DNA of 53,953 nt from Borreliella valaisiana VS116 (GTDB lineage: Bacteria; Spirochaetota; Spirochaetia; Borreliales; Borreliaceae). Below, in pieces: positions 1-8,697 of this stretch. The notes below the pieces were generated by a model. The model ran no database searches, had not been told where the DNA came from, and was given only the letters and a program-made list of their open reading frames with translations. Numbering within the stretch: the stretch's first letter is position 1; each line of letters opens with the position of its first letter. The stretch is from NCBI RefSeq assembly GCF_000170955.2, contig NC_012177.1, positions 1 to 53,953 on the forward strand, given 5' to 3'. The translations under genes and the position numbers were made by a program.

Positions 1-45
1 AAAAAATTACACTTTGTCCTAACCTAAAAATCAATTCTTGGCCGT
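1..45. repeat. Left inverted terminal repeat (subtelomere)
   Basis: The first 45 bases match, with a few mismatches and a 4-base gap, the reverse complement of 53877-53915. Shared blocks include AAAAAATTACACTTT, TCCT, CTAAAAAT and TTGGCC. Inverted subtelomeric repeats are expected for Borrelia linear plasmids, which end in covalently closed hairpins. The right copy is followed by 38 further bases that have no counterpart here, so the left hairpin tip is probably missing from this sequence. Confidence 0.75.
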
Positions 46-642
46 AAAAAATTTTAAACGATTTTAAATAAACTAATATTATTAAATTGATAATTTCATT
101 TAGGAAAAGAAGAATTAAGCCTTAATTTCTTTTAATCATAAAATAAATACATAATACTTTAACTAAAGATTAACTTAAAATTGGGCTCAACAATAACAAA
201 AAGTGTAAATATTTTCACAATAATTCACAAAAAAAGGTATTAATTCTGAAAGCTCCCAACAAAATATTATTCAAACTTAATTAATAATTTGGTTTTATAG
301 TACCATACTTGTATACCGCAACTTGTTAATGGCTCATATATTCAATAAATTTACCCACTTAAATAATTAATCAGGGGGGGATTTACTCTTTTCTGTTTTG
401 ACTTAATGTAGTTGTAATTTTAGTCTCTAAGACTATATTAAGAATTAAATTGAATACATTACTACATTTTAACCCCTTAAGTCTCATAATTATCCTTATA
501 CCCCTACAAACTTCTAATAGATACAATTTAAAAATTAATTTTTGCAAAAATTAATTTTTAAATTACAATAAACTAATATTAATTTATTACAAATTGAGCT
601 AATATTTTACTTATCAAAACTTACATTAAGAGAGGAGGTAAT
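46..642. other. Left subtelomeric non-coding stretch
   Basis: No credible gene is visible in either strand. The stretch is extremely AT-rich with many stops. It holds a run of seven G at 374-380, unusual at this base composition, and a 40-bp perfect palindrome at 525-564. Near its end is a strong ribosome binding site (GAGGAGG, about 632-638) serving the gene that starts at 643. Confidence 0.6.
525..564. repeat. 40-bp perfect palindrome upstream of BBA01
   Basis: The half-site AATTTAAAAATTAATTTTTG is followed directly by its exact reverse complement, centred between 544 and 545, with no spacer. It lies about 80 bases upstream of the BBA01 start, so it could be an operator or a cruciform/terminator element; which one cannot be told from sequence. 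Confidence 0.85.
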
Positions 643-1128
643 ATGAAAAAATTTTTCATATTAATATTAATTTTTGGCTTGACAATTCAAATTTTTGCTA
701 AAAACGATAGACAAGATAGAATTGAAAAAGGTATTGAAAGTTTTAATAAATATGATAAAGACAAAAAAAATCCAATCGGGCCGTTCCTTTTGAATTTATT
801 TTTGCCTTTTGGAATAGGATCCTTTGTCCAGGGGGATTATATTGGTGGCGGCTCAGTACTTGGATTTAATTTGTTAGGAGCAATTCTTTGTGGAACTGGA
901 ATTATTCTTAATACTCGAGAAACACAATTAACCGGATCCATACTAATAGGAGTAGGAGCAAGCATGATTTTAACATCCTACGTGACCTCACTTATTATTC
1001 CATTCACATTTGCAAATCGGTACAATGAAAATCTTAAAAAAAGACTGAGCGCTGAACTTGTGGGATTTGAACCCAATTTTGATATTGGAACAAGCGGATT
1101 TCAACTGTCTTTTAAAAAGAGTTATTAA
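643..1128 (+). CDS. P13-family integral outer membrane protein (BBA01-like)
   Basis: This 161-residue protein has an N-terminal signal peptide (MKKFFILILIFGLTIQIFA, cleavage near residue 20) without a lipobox cysteine. Two glycine-rich hydrophobic segments follow, roughly residues 48-90 and 95-120, in the pattern of Borrelia P13 (paralogous family 48). P13 and its lp54 paralogue BBA01 are known as channel-forming outer membrane proteins. The start is set by GAGGAGG five bases upstream of ATG. It is the first gene at the left end and stands alone. Family assignment is from recognition of the sequence pattern and position, so identity as BBA01 is likely but was not searched. Confidence 0.8.
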   Translation: MKKFFILILIFGLTIQIFAKNDRQDRIEKGIESFNKYDKDKKNPIGPFLLNLFLPFGIGSFVQGDYIGGGSVLGFNLLGAILCGTGIILNTRETQLTGSILIGVGASMILTSYVTSLIIPFTFANRYNENLKKRLSAELVGFEPNFDIGTSGFQLSFKKSY

Positions 1129-1459
1129 ATAGTTATTAAAAAAAATGTAAAACAATAATTTTTTAAAATCTAATATTAAAAATCAATTTACCTATTAAGA
1201 AAGCATTAACACAAGTACTCTCTTCTTAGGCTTACCAATTAAATTTAGAATGTCCCTTAAACCCTTAAAATACAAAAAATCTTAAAATATTAAAAACTTG
1301 TATAATATTCAACCCAATTAAGAAATTGTTCTCAATGCCAAATTGGTACAATATTTTTAACAATTAATAATAACAATTACTAATTAAAATGTTCTAAACA
1401 TTATCTTAAAATGATATAATTACTTATTATTAATTAAAACTACTTTTAAGGAGACTATT
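1129..1459. other. Intergenic region BBA01-BBA03
   Basis: There is no open frame of note. The only recognisable element is a candidate -10 (TATAAT, 1415-1420) for the downstream lipoprotein; the matching -35 is weak. The rest is AT-rich sequence without clear repeats. Confidence 0.5.
1415..1420 (+). promoter_or_regulatory. Candidate -10 box for BBA03
   Basis: TATAAT lies about 40 bases upstream of the TTG start at 1460. No good -35 is seen at the expected distance (TTCTAA at 1392-1397 is weak). Confidence 0.4.
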
Positions 1460-1978
1460 TTGAAAAAAACGATTATTGTATTTACCATATTAGTATTTAT
1501 GTTTAATTGTACAAAAAAAACTAATAATGCCGAGTTAAATAATGATTTGGATGAAGAATCTCAAAAATTACAATCTAAATCAAATCTAGTTGATGACAAT
1601 AGAATTGAATTTAGCAAAACAACACCTTTAGAAAAATTAATAAGCAAATTAAATTTAAACTATGATGAAAAAGAAACACTAACATTTTTAACAAGCTTAT
1701 TAAAAGAAAAACTAGTAGACCCAAATATTGGTTTACATTTTAAAAATACTGGCGCAGATGAGAGCAAAATAGAAGAAACTATACACAAATTTCTATCAGA
1801 TCTAAAAGAAGATGAAATAAAAGAAATGCTTGCAAAAATTAAAGAAAATAAAGATGCAAAAGAAAAAGATCCTGATAAATTAGATACTTACAAAACCGCG
1901 CTTGCTAGTGGATTCGATGGGATTTTTAATCAAACAGATTCCAAAGCCACATTTAATAACCTTAAAGACGCTATATAA
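1460..1978 (+). CDS. Lipoprotein BBA03-like
   Basis: This 172-residue predicted lipoprotein has a hydrophobic signal ending FMFNC, with lipid-attachment cysteine 17. The mature part is charged, mostly helical and rich in Lys, Glu and Asp, with no enzyme motif. It matches lp54 gene BBA03 by position and appearance; that protein is described as an outer membrane lipoprotein of uncertain function. The start is TTG, chosen because AAGGAG sits at the right distance (1449-1454). It converges on the S2 antigen gene, with a perfect palindrome in the gap. Confidence 0.75.
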   Translation: MKKTIIVFTILVFMFNCTKKTNNAELNNDLDEESQKLQSKSNLVDDNRIEFSKTTPLEKLISKLNLNYDEKETLTFLTSLLKEKLVDPNIGLHFKNTGADESKIEETIHKFLSDLKEDEIKEMLAKIKENKDAKEKDPDKLDTYKTALASGFDGIFNQTDSKATFNNLKDAI

Positions 1979-2010
1979 TCAACCAAGTTTAAAATTAATT
2001 AATTTTTAAA

Positions 2011-2046
2011 AACACTAGTTTTTATACTAGTATAAAAACTAGTGTT
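2011..2046. terminator. 36-bp perfect palindrome between convergent genes
   Basis: The half-site AACACTAGTTTTTATACT is followed at once by its exact reverse complement. It lies between the ends of BBA03 (plus strand) and S2 (minus strand), where a shared bidirectional terminator is expected. The lack of a loop and the central TATACTAGTATA are unusual for a terminator. Confidence 0.65.
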
Positions 2047-2088
2047 AAAAGCTAGTGATTAAAAACTACTAACTTTTAAAACAACTTC

Positions 2089-2928
2089 TTAGTTAACCAA
2101 AGAATTAAAATAACTTGCACTTTTTATTTTAGGATATTTTTCAATTATTTTTTTCATAGTAACATTAAAAAGCTTAGAATCAAGTGAAATTTTATAAACT
2201 TTTTTATTTTGTGGAGATTTCTTAGACTTAATGGTAATCTCAGCAATCATGTCCCTCCAAACTCCATTACTATAAAGATCAGTAAAAGCTTCAACTACTG
2301 TTTTAGCATCCTTAGAGCCAAAAGGATATGCGGTCACAAGCCCATATTCAACTGATTTTTCAGACATTGGAATTCCTCCCAAAACTCCTCCTCTACTTTC
2401 ATCAAAATTTATATCGCTTCCCTTGCTTATCAATCTAAATCCAGAAACAGAATAAAACGGATCACTCTCACTAGTGGTCTCAAAGATTATTAACGGCATA
2501 GCATAAGAAACGTAATTCCCATCAACAGGAGTAACAAGATAAGAATACTTAATACCCTTAAGCTCTTCAATACAATTCCCAAACTCATTACACAAATCTC
2601 TGGCTTTAATTTTCATCCAACGAACATACACCGACCAAAAACCTACAGTGATTGTTTTTGTTCCTTCTAAAAACTCTATTTGGTTGTAATCAATAAATTT
2701 ATTTTTATTTTCAAGCGATTTTAAGGTCCCATAATTTTGAAAATCAGACGCCAAACCAGAATCGTCTGAGAATGATCCAAAATTCATTGAACCCAAAGTT
2801 TCTTTTTTTTGACCTAGCCTAGATGCATTTTCTCCAATAAGTCCACTACTCTCTTTCTCCATTTTTGAATTATTATCTAAATGGCAACAAAGAATTAAAA
2901 TCACAACAAATACAATGACTATTTTCAA
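2089..2928 (-). CDS. S2 antigen lipoprotein (BBA04-like)
   Basis: This 279-residue lipoprotein has a signal with cysteines 14-15 (ILILCC). The central part is mixed alpha/beta (around WSVYVRWMKIKARDLCNEFG) and the C-terminal half is lysine-rich. It matches the S2 antigen of lp54 by position beside S1. The start is TTG, with GGGGGAG upstream on the minus strand. It lies downstream of S1 with a 100-base gap, so co-transcription is possible. The S1/S2 pair is known only as antigens; no biochemical role can be read from the sequence. Confidence 0.75.
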   Translation of the reverse strand: MKIVIVFVVILILCCHLDNNSKMEKESSGLIGENASRLGQKKETLGSMNFGSFSDDSGLASDFQNYGTLKSLENKNKFIDYNQIEFLEGTKTITVGFWSVYVRWMKIKARDLCNEFGNCIEELKGIKYSYLVTPVDGNYVSYAMPLIIFETTSESDPFYSVSGFRLISKGSDINFDESRGGVLGGIPMSEKSVEYGLVTAYPFGSKDAKTVVEAFTDLYSNGVWRDMIAEITIKSKKSPQNKKVYKISLDSKLFNVTMKKIIEKYPKIKSASYFNSLVN

Positions 2929-3028
2929 AACGCTCCCCCTTTTAAAAATTCCTATATAATTTAAAAATTTTAAATTATATTATTAGAAGCAAATGTAGAT
3001 CAATTAACAAAAAAATCAAAATAAAAAC

Positions 3029-4285
3029 TTAACGCCTGATAATCTCTTTTTTCAAACTGTTTAAAATGCGATCTATATAATCATAAAGTTTTTTATTCTT
3101 ACCAATATTTGTATAATAAAGTTTAAAAATTTCTAAAAGAGTATTTCTAACTTTAAGAATCAATCTTCTTCTGTTTTTATTTCCAATAGAGCCTAATACT
3201 TGTTTGAAAGATTTATTTGATTTCTCCATTTCTTTTAAGAAACCTTTAACATCATAATTTGATGTTATTTCCTCTAGCTTTCTCAATATTAACCTAGAAT
3301 ATTCCTTACCAAGTTTTTTAAACAAATCATCAAGATTTTCAAAATCGAACTCTCCGTATAACAAAACCCCACAAAGTCGCAACGTCTCTTCTTCCTCGTC
3401 TGTTAAGCTGCGATTCCAATTTAAATGCCAATCAAGCTCTGCCTTTGTAGCAAGAGAAAAATTTTTCAATTCAAGAAGCTCTTTGCTAACACTACTAATT
3501 TGTTGATCGATTGTTTTTTCAAGAGCAACAAGAATGTCCGCGTTTGAACCGCCGGCATTAATCTTGGTTAAATAAAATTGTTGACACAAATTCATTTCTA
3601 AAAGAGACATTTCATCTTCTCTATCACTTTTGTCAGAATAATTTTCAATCAATCTCACTAAAATACTTATTTTAGAAGATAAATCTTCCCACCGCTTTTT
3701 CCCTATATCAATCAAAAATTGATTAACATCTTTTTCGCTGTACTTATACTTTTCCAACATTTCATCATTGTTTAAAAGCCATCCACCAAGAGTATATCTA
3801 TGTTCATCATTTTGCAAAGATTTCTTGAAAAACTCAAAATTTTTGTCCTCTTCCAAGTTTAAATTGGGAATCCAAATCCCATCATTAGTATTTTTCAGCA
3901 AAGCTTTACTGTATCTTGACTTACCAATATTACGCTTTGAAGACATTTTTAGCACAGACCCAGAATCATCTAAACTATTCAAATCATTACCTTCATGATC
4001 TGAGCCTGTCGATATTAAATTTTTAGAATTTTCCAAAGTTTGCAAATCCTTTTTAAAGTCCTTAAATTCTCTGGAATTTGCTGGGTCATTCTTTTTGCTT
4101 TTTAAATTACCCAAATTAGAATCTTTAAGCTTATTACTTTTAGACTCTAAAGATTTTTTTTGATTGCTGATTAAATTTTGTTTATTGCTGGAAATGGTAA
4201 CTTTTAAATCTTCTTCTAAAGATTTACTATTACAACTAAGAAGCAATAAAAAGCTAATAACAGCTGCAATTCCTATTTTATTCAT
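3029..4285 (-). CDS. S1 antigen lipoprotein (BBA05-like)
   Basis: This 418-residue lipoprotein has a signal ending LLLLSC with cysteine 18. Residues 20-125 form a long Ser/Asn/Lys-rich low-complexity tether. A largely helical charged domain follows to the C-terminus, with heptad-like Leu/Ile spacing after residue 140. Position next to S2 and the overall pattern fit lp54 S1 antigen (BBA05). The ATG start carries AGGAAA just upstream on the minus strand. The tether plus helical head resembles other Borrelia surface lipoproteins. No catalytic motif is visible. Confidence 0.75.
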   Translation of the reverse strand: MNKIGIAAVISFLLLLSCNSKSLEEDLKVTISSNKQNLISNQKKSLESKSNKLKDSNLGNLKSKKNDPANSREFKDFKKDLQTLENSKNLISTGSDHEGNDLNSLDDSGSVLKMSSKRNIGKSRYSKALLKNTNDGIWIPNLNLEEDKNFEFFKKSLQNDEHRYTLGGWLLNNDEMLEKYKYSEKDVNQFLIDIGKKRWEDLSSKISILVRLIENYSDKSDREDEMSLLEMNLCQQFYLTKINAGGSNADILVALEKTIDQQISSVSKELLELKNFSLATKAELDWHLNWNRSLTDEEEETLRLCGVLLYGEFDFENLDDLFKKLGKEYSRLILRKLEEITSNYDVKGFLKEMEKSNKSFKQVLGSIGNKNRRRLILKVRNTLLEIFKLYYTNIGKNKKLYDYIDRILNSLKKEIIRR

Positions 4286-4477
4286 AAATTGAATTTCCTC
4301 TATTTAATTATAGGTTTAAATAAACTATAGCTCACTTTATATACACTAAATGTATGTACCACTTTAATTCTTATCATAAAAGGAATTAAGCTTAAAATTG
4401 TTTTAATAATTACCTTTTAAAGAAAGCCAACAAAGCCATATATTTACAACAAAAACAGACAAATATAAATAGAAAAA

Positions 4478-4501
4478 TTAACTCTTCTTTAGAAGAGTTA
4501 A
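4478..4501 (-). terminator. Hairpin downstream of BBA07
   Basis: TTAACTCTTCT (4478-4488) pairs with AGAAGAGTTAA (4491-4501) across a 2-base gap. It lies 27 bases past the stop codon of the minus-strand lipoprotein gene, and a U-rich run (TTTTTCT) follows in the minus-strand direction. Confidence 0.65.
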
Positions 4502-4527
4502 TCAAACAATTAGCCAACATAAAAAAG

Positions 4528-5001
4528 TTAAAACGAAGCGGATGCATCATAGTTTTTTACAAGATTACAAGCCTCTTCAATGTTTTTAGTAGTAGCAAAA
4601 GATTGCCTCAAATTATCTATGTAAGCTTTTTCAACCTGTAACAATTGCTGCTTAGCATTAGCGACATTTGCATCATTTGAGCGCTCAAGAGCAATTTTGG
4701 CATTTCTTTTGGCTTTTAAGCACTTAACAACAGTAGCAAGCATTTCTTTTATTTTATTTTCATTTAAATTTAAAATTTGGTTAAACTTATCAGGACTACT
4801 ATCAAGAACTACCTGCTCAATAAAAAACAAAGCTTCTTTTTGGTCATCATTTAAAGAATCTACAAAAGAGATTTTAGGTGCTCCACTTAACGAGCCATCA
4901 GAAGAATTTAACACCTTTGAAGACTTTCTCCTAATATCAGAATAATTAAATTCTTTACAGGAAAAGAATAATAAAATAACAAATAATAAAATTTTTTTCA
5001 T
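4528..5001 (-). CDS. Lipoprotein BBA07-like ('ChpAI' lipoprotein)
   Basis: Read from ATG at 5001 this is a 157-residue lipoprotein. An upstream in-frame start at 5028 exists, but GGGAG sits directly before 5001 and the signal peptide begins there. The signal ends LLFFSC, cysteine 15. The mature protein is helical, with a conserved-looking block LNDDQKEALFFIEQVVLDSS. This block resembles the start of other small Borrelia lipoproteins of the Mlp type (inference only). It corresponds to lp54 BBA07 and is transcribed away from the tail genes. Confidence 0.7.
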   Translation of the reverse strand: MKKILLFVILLFFSCKEFNYSDIRRKSSKVLNSSDGSLSGAPKISFVDSLNDDQKEALFFIEQVVLDSSPDKFNQILNLNENKIKEMLATVVKCLKAKRNAKIALERSNDANVANAKQQLLQVEKAYIDNLRQSFATTKNIEEACNLVKNYDASASF

Positions 5002-5148
5002 ACCGTCTCCCACACTGTGATTAAACAAATATTTAAATTTAAAAATTAAATGATTTTTTTTAAAAAAAAATATAAATTATAATATATCTCAAGATTTAAA
5101 ATAATAAACATTTTATAAAACTTTATAGCAAATTCGAATAAAATATGT

Positions 5149-5154
5149 TAGAAT
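5149..5154 (+). promoter_or_regulatory. Candidate extended -10 for the tail-gene operon BBA08-14
   Basis: TGTTAGAAT (extended -10 form TGn-TAGAAT) lies 18 bases before the BBA08 start. The transcript would have a leader of about 10 bases with no ribosome binding site. The -35 is weak. These tail genes are cut off from the rest of the late operon on the other arm, so they need a promoter of their own. Confidence 0.4.
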
Positions 5155-5171
5155 GACCTTGGTAGTTAAAA

Positions 5172-5507
5172 ATGGAAATTAAAATCGACGAAAAATTTAA
5201 TATAGTATTTAACAATGATCTTAAATTAATAGAAAACATTGAAGAACAAAAACAACGTTTATTCTTTTATCTTAAGACACCAAAAGGCAGCTTGAAAGAA
5301 AATCCAAATTATGGATTTGACTTTAACTTTTACTTTAAGCTTTGCAAAGCCAATAAACTAGAATCTATTAAAAATTTTTTTTTAAACCTTTCAAAAGAAC
5401 TAAAAATAGATCTTATTAACGTAAAACCAAGTATTAAAAACAAAACAATAACAATAGAATTTTTCTTTTTAGGAAAAGACACTTTAAAAATGGATTTTAA
5501 AATATGA
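5172..5507 (+). CDS. gp25/gpW-like baseplate protein (BBA08-like)
   Basis: This 111-residue soluble protein has the gp25-like layout: a short N-terminal strand (EIKIDEKFNIVFNNDLKLIENIEEQKQRL), a TPKGSLKENPNYG loop, a helix and two C-terminal strands. The Pro-x-Gly followed by N-x-x-YG is typical of phage T4 gp25/P2 gpW baseplate wedge proteins. It directly precedes a baseplate J-like gene and overlaps it by 4 bases, which is the usual order W-J-I in contractile-tail phages. No ribosome binding site is seen. The homologue lies in the late operon of cp32 prophages. Confidence 0.65.
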   Translation: MEIKIDEKFNIVFNNDLKLIENIEEQKQRLFFYLKTPKGSLKENPNYGFDFNFYFKLCKANKLESIKNFFLNLSKELKIDLINVKPSIKNKTITIEFFFLGKDTLKMDFKI

Positions 5508-6376
5508 GTATAATTTTTGATAAAAACTTAGGAATATTGGAAAAAACAATAGAAGAAATTCAAACTGAAAAAAAACATATTTTGAGAACAAAATACGGCA
5601 TAAACATTAAAGATAATTCAATTTACGACATAATAAACTTTCCAAGCTCAAGCATTGACAAACAAATATCAGAAGTCTTAAAAGAGCTTTTTTCCAAAAT
5701 AAAAGAAAATGGAAGCTATTTTAATGCACTCAAAGAAGACTTAAGCACACCCAAAAGCTCAACCTACGAAGCAATAAGAAAAGCTCTGCTAAACGTTGAC
5801 GGGGTTAAGCACTTAAACATTCTAAGTGGGCCTGGAACAATTAACCTCTACTTAATACTACAAGACGATTGTTTTGCGGACAAAGAAAAAAATCAAATTA
5901 AAATTGAGACTAAGCAAAATATTTGGCAAGCAATATACTATACAGCACCAAGCGGAACTGTTTTTAAAGGTAATGTTGGAATTGAGTTTTTAAACAAACA
6001 CAATCAAAAAAAAACATACAAATTCAGCTTAGGTGAGAAAAAATATGCATATCTTAAGGCAATCTACAAAACAGAAACAAAAGACGCAATCTACAAAGAA
6101 ATAGATACTCAAATCAGAGACATCTACAACAAAATCCTAAACGAAAAATACACTGAAATGGGCACATCTCTTAGATATCAAGACTTTCTTGCACCAGTTA
6201 GCATTATTAAAGGAATAAAAGAGCTGAGAATCGGAACTTGCATTAAAAAAGATTTCACAAAAAAAATCACAGACCTTAATGATGGTGATTTTACATTCAA
6301 TAAAGACGAAAACACTAAAGAGAATGAAATTATTATTTTTGATACAAACAAAAGACTACTTATTAACAGAGAATAA
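5504..6376 (+). CDS. Baseplate J-like protein (DUF276 family, BBA09-like)
   Basis: This 290-residue protein resembles the Borrelia DUF276 family, which I take to be the baseplate J/gp6-like wedge component of the cp32 phage tail. It shows the J pattern: a helical N-terminal part with EVLKELFSKIKENGSYFNALKED (residues 57-80), then 'VDGVKHLNILSGPGTINLYLI', where gene products form the gpJ core. It overlaps BBA08 by 4 bases and is followed 2 bases later by the gpI-like gene, consistent with translational coupling. Function is inferred from synteny and pattern. Confidence 0.65.
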   Translation: MSIIFDKNLGILEKTIEEIQTEKKHILRTKYGINIKDNSIYDIINFPSSSIDKQISEVLKELFSKIKENGSYFNALKEDLSTPKSSTYEAIRKALLNVDGVKHLNILSGPGTINLYLILQDDCFADKEKNQIKIETKQNIWQAIYYTAPSGTVFKGNVGIEFLNKHNQKKTYKFSLGEKKYAYLKAIYKTETKDAIYKEIDTQIRDIYNKILNEKYTEMGTSLRYQDFLAPVSIIKGIKELRIGTCIKKDFTKKITDLNDGDFTFNKDENTKENEIIIFDTNKRLLINRE

Positions 6377-6378
6377 AA

Positions 6379-6990
6379 ATGCACAAAGAGATACCAAAAT
6401 TTTTAGAAAATACCCAAATTGAAAAGTTCATTTACAATGAGCTTGATTATAAAAAAGAGATATTAAGAGAACTAAAAGAACTGCTTGAAAACTTTAGAAC
6501 AATCAATGTTAAAGGCAGTATTAACTCCAAATTTATTGCATTAATAATGCTTTCAATATTTAACGCATTTCACTTTAAAAAAGAGTTGGGCAAAAATCTT
6601 GTTAACTCTTTAGACGCCATTATTTTTGCAATCAAATCTATTGGCACTGATGAGAGCTTTATTGTACTCTTTAGGGCATTTTTACACGCAAATGTAGAAG
6701 TCAGCTCAAACGAAGACACTCCAGGCGAGATAATAATAAAATTACTTGGAAACATTAAGTCTCCGATTGAATTTAATATTGCAGCAAAAAATCAAAATAA
6801 ACTTAAAAAAATAACTGCAAAACACCTTGGATTTAAAAAAGCTCTGGTTTCTAACTATATGCCCAAAGATTACAAAAATTCAGTATATGAGTTTATTAAA
6901 ATATTAATCCCCGTAGGAAGGATAGTAAAAATCATAGACAAAGAACAAATAGAAATAAAAAGCACAAGAATAAAAAATTTTGCAAAGTAG
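6379..6990 (+). CDS. gpI-like tail protein (DUF735 family, BBA10-like)
   Basis: This 203-residue protein follows the J-like gene, where contractile-tail phages carry gpI, which links baseplate and fibre. Visible elements are a helical N-terminal half, a hydrophobic block (KFIALIMLSIFNAFHFKKEL) and a C-terminal segment containing 'YEFIKILIPVGRIVKII'. I associate it with Borrelia DUF735, and the assignment rests mainly on order. It starts 2 bases after the BBA09 stop, so the two are translated together. There is no signal peptide. Confidence 0.55.
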   Translation: MHKEIPKFLENTQIEKFIYNELDYKKEILRELKELLENFRTINVKGSINSKFIALIMLSIFNAFHFKKELGKNLVNSLDAIIFAIKSIGTDESFIVLFRAFLHANVEVSSNEDTPGEIIIKLLGNIKSPIEFNIAAKNQNKLKKITAKHLGFKKALVSNYMPKDYKNSVYEFIKILIPVGRIVKIIDKEQIEIKSTRIKNFAK

Positions 6991-7058
6991 ATTATTTTTT
7001 CTGATCTACTAAAGTTTAAATAAAAATTTAAAACTAAAGAAATTAAAAAGGAGAATTT

Positions 7059-8093
7059 ATGAATACAAACGAACCACAAGAAAGCATACAGATAAAAGAT
7101 TTAAATAGAAAAACAAAAGTTAATCAAAGTGATCTTATTCCTATTGACGACATAGTAGAAGATACTTGTGCAATCACATACAAACATCTCCTAGAACAAA
7201 TACAAAATGATACCTTTTACAACAGCGAATTTCAGTGCTTTAAAAAAGCAATAAAAGATGTAATTAGCAAAGAACTTTTAGAAAACAAAGAATATATAAA
7301 AAAAATTTACATTAAAGTAATCTCTGAGCTTTTAAAACTAAGCAAATCACCTGAGAACATAGATTTTGACACTGTTTTTAAAAAAGTTAAATCTACGTTT
7401 ATTTCAAGCTTAAAACACACAAATACAAAATTGCCCTCAAATAAAATTTCAATTTACAACTCAACCACAAAAGATCTTGAACTTATTCAATTTGAAATTT
7501 TAATTGAAAGTTTAAAAGAAGTTTTTGCAGAAAAATCTGAAATAAATCAACTCAAAAGTGACTTAATTAACTATTTACAAATAAGTGATTTTACAGATAA
7601 ATTCCTAAACGCTTTCAAATCAATCCCTAAAAAAACTTTTGATGTAAAAAATGAACAAATTGTAAGCTGTTATCAAAACGGAATCCCACAAACTGTAGAT
7701 ACTCCCATTTGGTGGCAAGGAAAACCATATGGCTTTGGGGGACAACACACAATAATTGATGACACCTCAATATTAGAATTTCAATATAAAAACAAAGCCA
7801 CAACTATTGTGCTTAAAAACAAAAGCAGCATATCAATTATCATTGACGAATCGCACAAAGAAGAATACATTTACTTAAAAATTGACGCAGAAATTAGGTA
7901 TTCAAGCTCAACAGAAGATCACAATAAGCAATTTTACCTTCAATTTTCAAGAAGTTCTGCCAAAATACTAATAGCCTCATTTTCTTCAGAAAACATGCCT
8001 ACACTCAAAACACCAATTTACAATGGTTGGTACTTCGTTGGATCAGGAAGCATAGGCATGGGTCAAACAATGCCAATACTATACAAAGTATAA
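7059..8093 (+). CDS. Tail fibre/host-contact protein (DUF685 family, BBA11-like)
   Basis: This 344-residue protein has a helical N-terminal two-thirds and a beta-rich C-terminal domain (about 205-344), with 'WWQGKPYGFGGQHTIID' and a Gly-rich end 'GWYFVGSGSIGMGQTMPIL'. The architecture of a helical stalk ending in a beta tip, and its place after gpI and before the holin-like gene, fit a tail fibre. I link it to Borrelia DUF685 from memory. It has its own good ribosome binding site (AAGGAG before ATG). Function is inferred. Confidence 0.6.
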   Translation: MNTNEPQESIQIKDLNRKTKVNQSDLIPIDDIVEDTCAITYKHLLEQIQNDTFYNSEFQCFKKAIKDVISKELLENKEYIKKIYIKVISELLKLSKSPENIDFDTVFKKVKSTFISSLKHTNTKLPSNKISIYNSTTKDLELIQFEILIESLKEVFAEKSEINQLKSDLINYLQISDFTDKFLNAFKSIPKKTFDVKNEQIVSCYQNGIPQTVDTPIWWQGKPYGFGGQHTIIDDTSILEFQYKNKATTIVLKNKSSISIIIDESHKEEYIYLKIDAEIRYSSSTEDHNKQFYLQFSRSSAKILIASFSSENMPTLKTPIYNGWYFVGSGSIGMGQTMPILYKV

Positions 8094-8116
8094 AAATAAA
8101 TTTAAAGGAGATATTT

Positions 8117-8296
8117 ATGAATACAATACTTATTTTTTTGTCAACAATTGACAATACAAAACTCATTATATTAGGAGGATTTATTGTGCTGGCAATTCTG
8201 CCGATGATTTCAGCAATAAATCCGCAGTTTAGAGAAAATTTAAACCTTATTATAAAAAAGCTCTTAAAAAATACAAATAAAAAGGAAACAAAATGA
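8117..8296 (+). CDS. blyA: Holin-like small membrane protein (BlyA-like, BBA12)
   Basis: This is a 59-residue protein starting at ATG 8117 behind AAAGGAG. One clear membrane segment (LIILGGFIVLAILPMISAI, about residues 17-35) is followed by a basic tail (KKLLKNTNKKETK). This is the size and layout of BlyA, the cp32 prophage holin-like protein, and the next gene is BlyB-like. A longer in-frame extension upstream would overlap the fibre gene and is rejected because of the ribosome binding site. The stop overlaps the next start by 4 bases. Confidence 0.7.
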   Translation: MNTILIFLSTIDNTKLIILGGFIVLAILPMISAINPQFRENLNLIIKKLLKNTNKKETK

Positions 8297-8697
8297 ACAG
8301 TAAAATAAATATTAAATCCGGTCTTGAAGCTTTAAATAATTTATATGATTTTCTAAAAAGCGGTGATTCTCCAACAGAAATCAAAGTAGAAAAGGGAATA
8401 TACTTAGGACTCAATCTTTACAACCTAATAATGAGTATTTACAAAGACAAAATAAACACCCTTGAGAAGGAAGAATCAATAAAAATATTAAATGATATTG
8501 AAAATGTGAATAATAAAATAACTCAACTTATATCAAGCATTAATGACGAGAGAGATGTAAGTATTATCGAGTATTTAAGAGAAGAGAGAAATGAACTAAT
8601 GGCAATAAAAACCAAAGCGCTCCAAGAACAAATTCAAGGATCCCCAGAAGATTTACAAAAAAGCCATAATAAGAAAGGAGATAAAATTGAAAATTAA
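8293..8697 (+). CDS. blyB: BlyB-like soluble partner of holin (BBA13)
   Basis: This 134-residue charged helical protein has no signal peptide. It overlaps the BlyA-like gene by 4 bases (ATGA), so the two are translationally coupled. In cp32 prophages the holin-like BlyA is paired with the soluble protein BlyB, which stabilises it; size, order and coupling match here. There is a coiled-coil-like stretch around residues 55-110 (KINTLEKEESIKILNDIENVNNK). Confidence 0.65.
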   Translation: MNSKINIKSGLEALNNLYDFLKSGDSPTEIKVEKGIYLGLNLYNLIMSIYKDKINTLEKEESIKILNDIENVNNKITQLISSINDERDVSIIEYLREERNELMAIKTKALQEQIQGSPEDLQKSHNKKGDKIEN

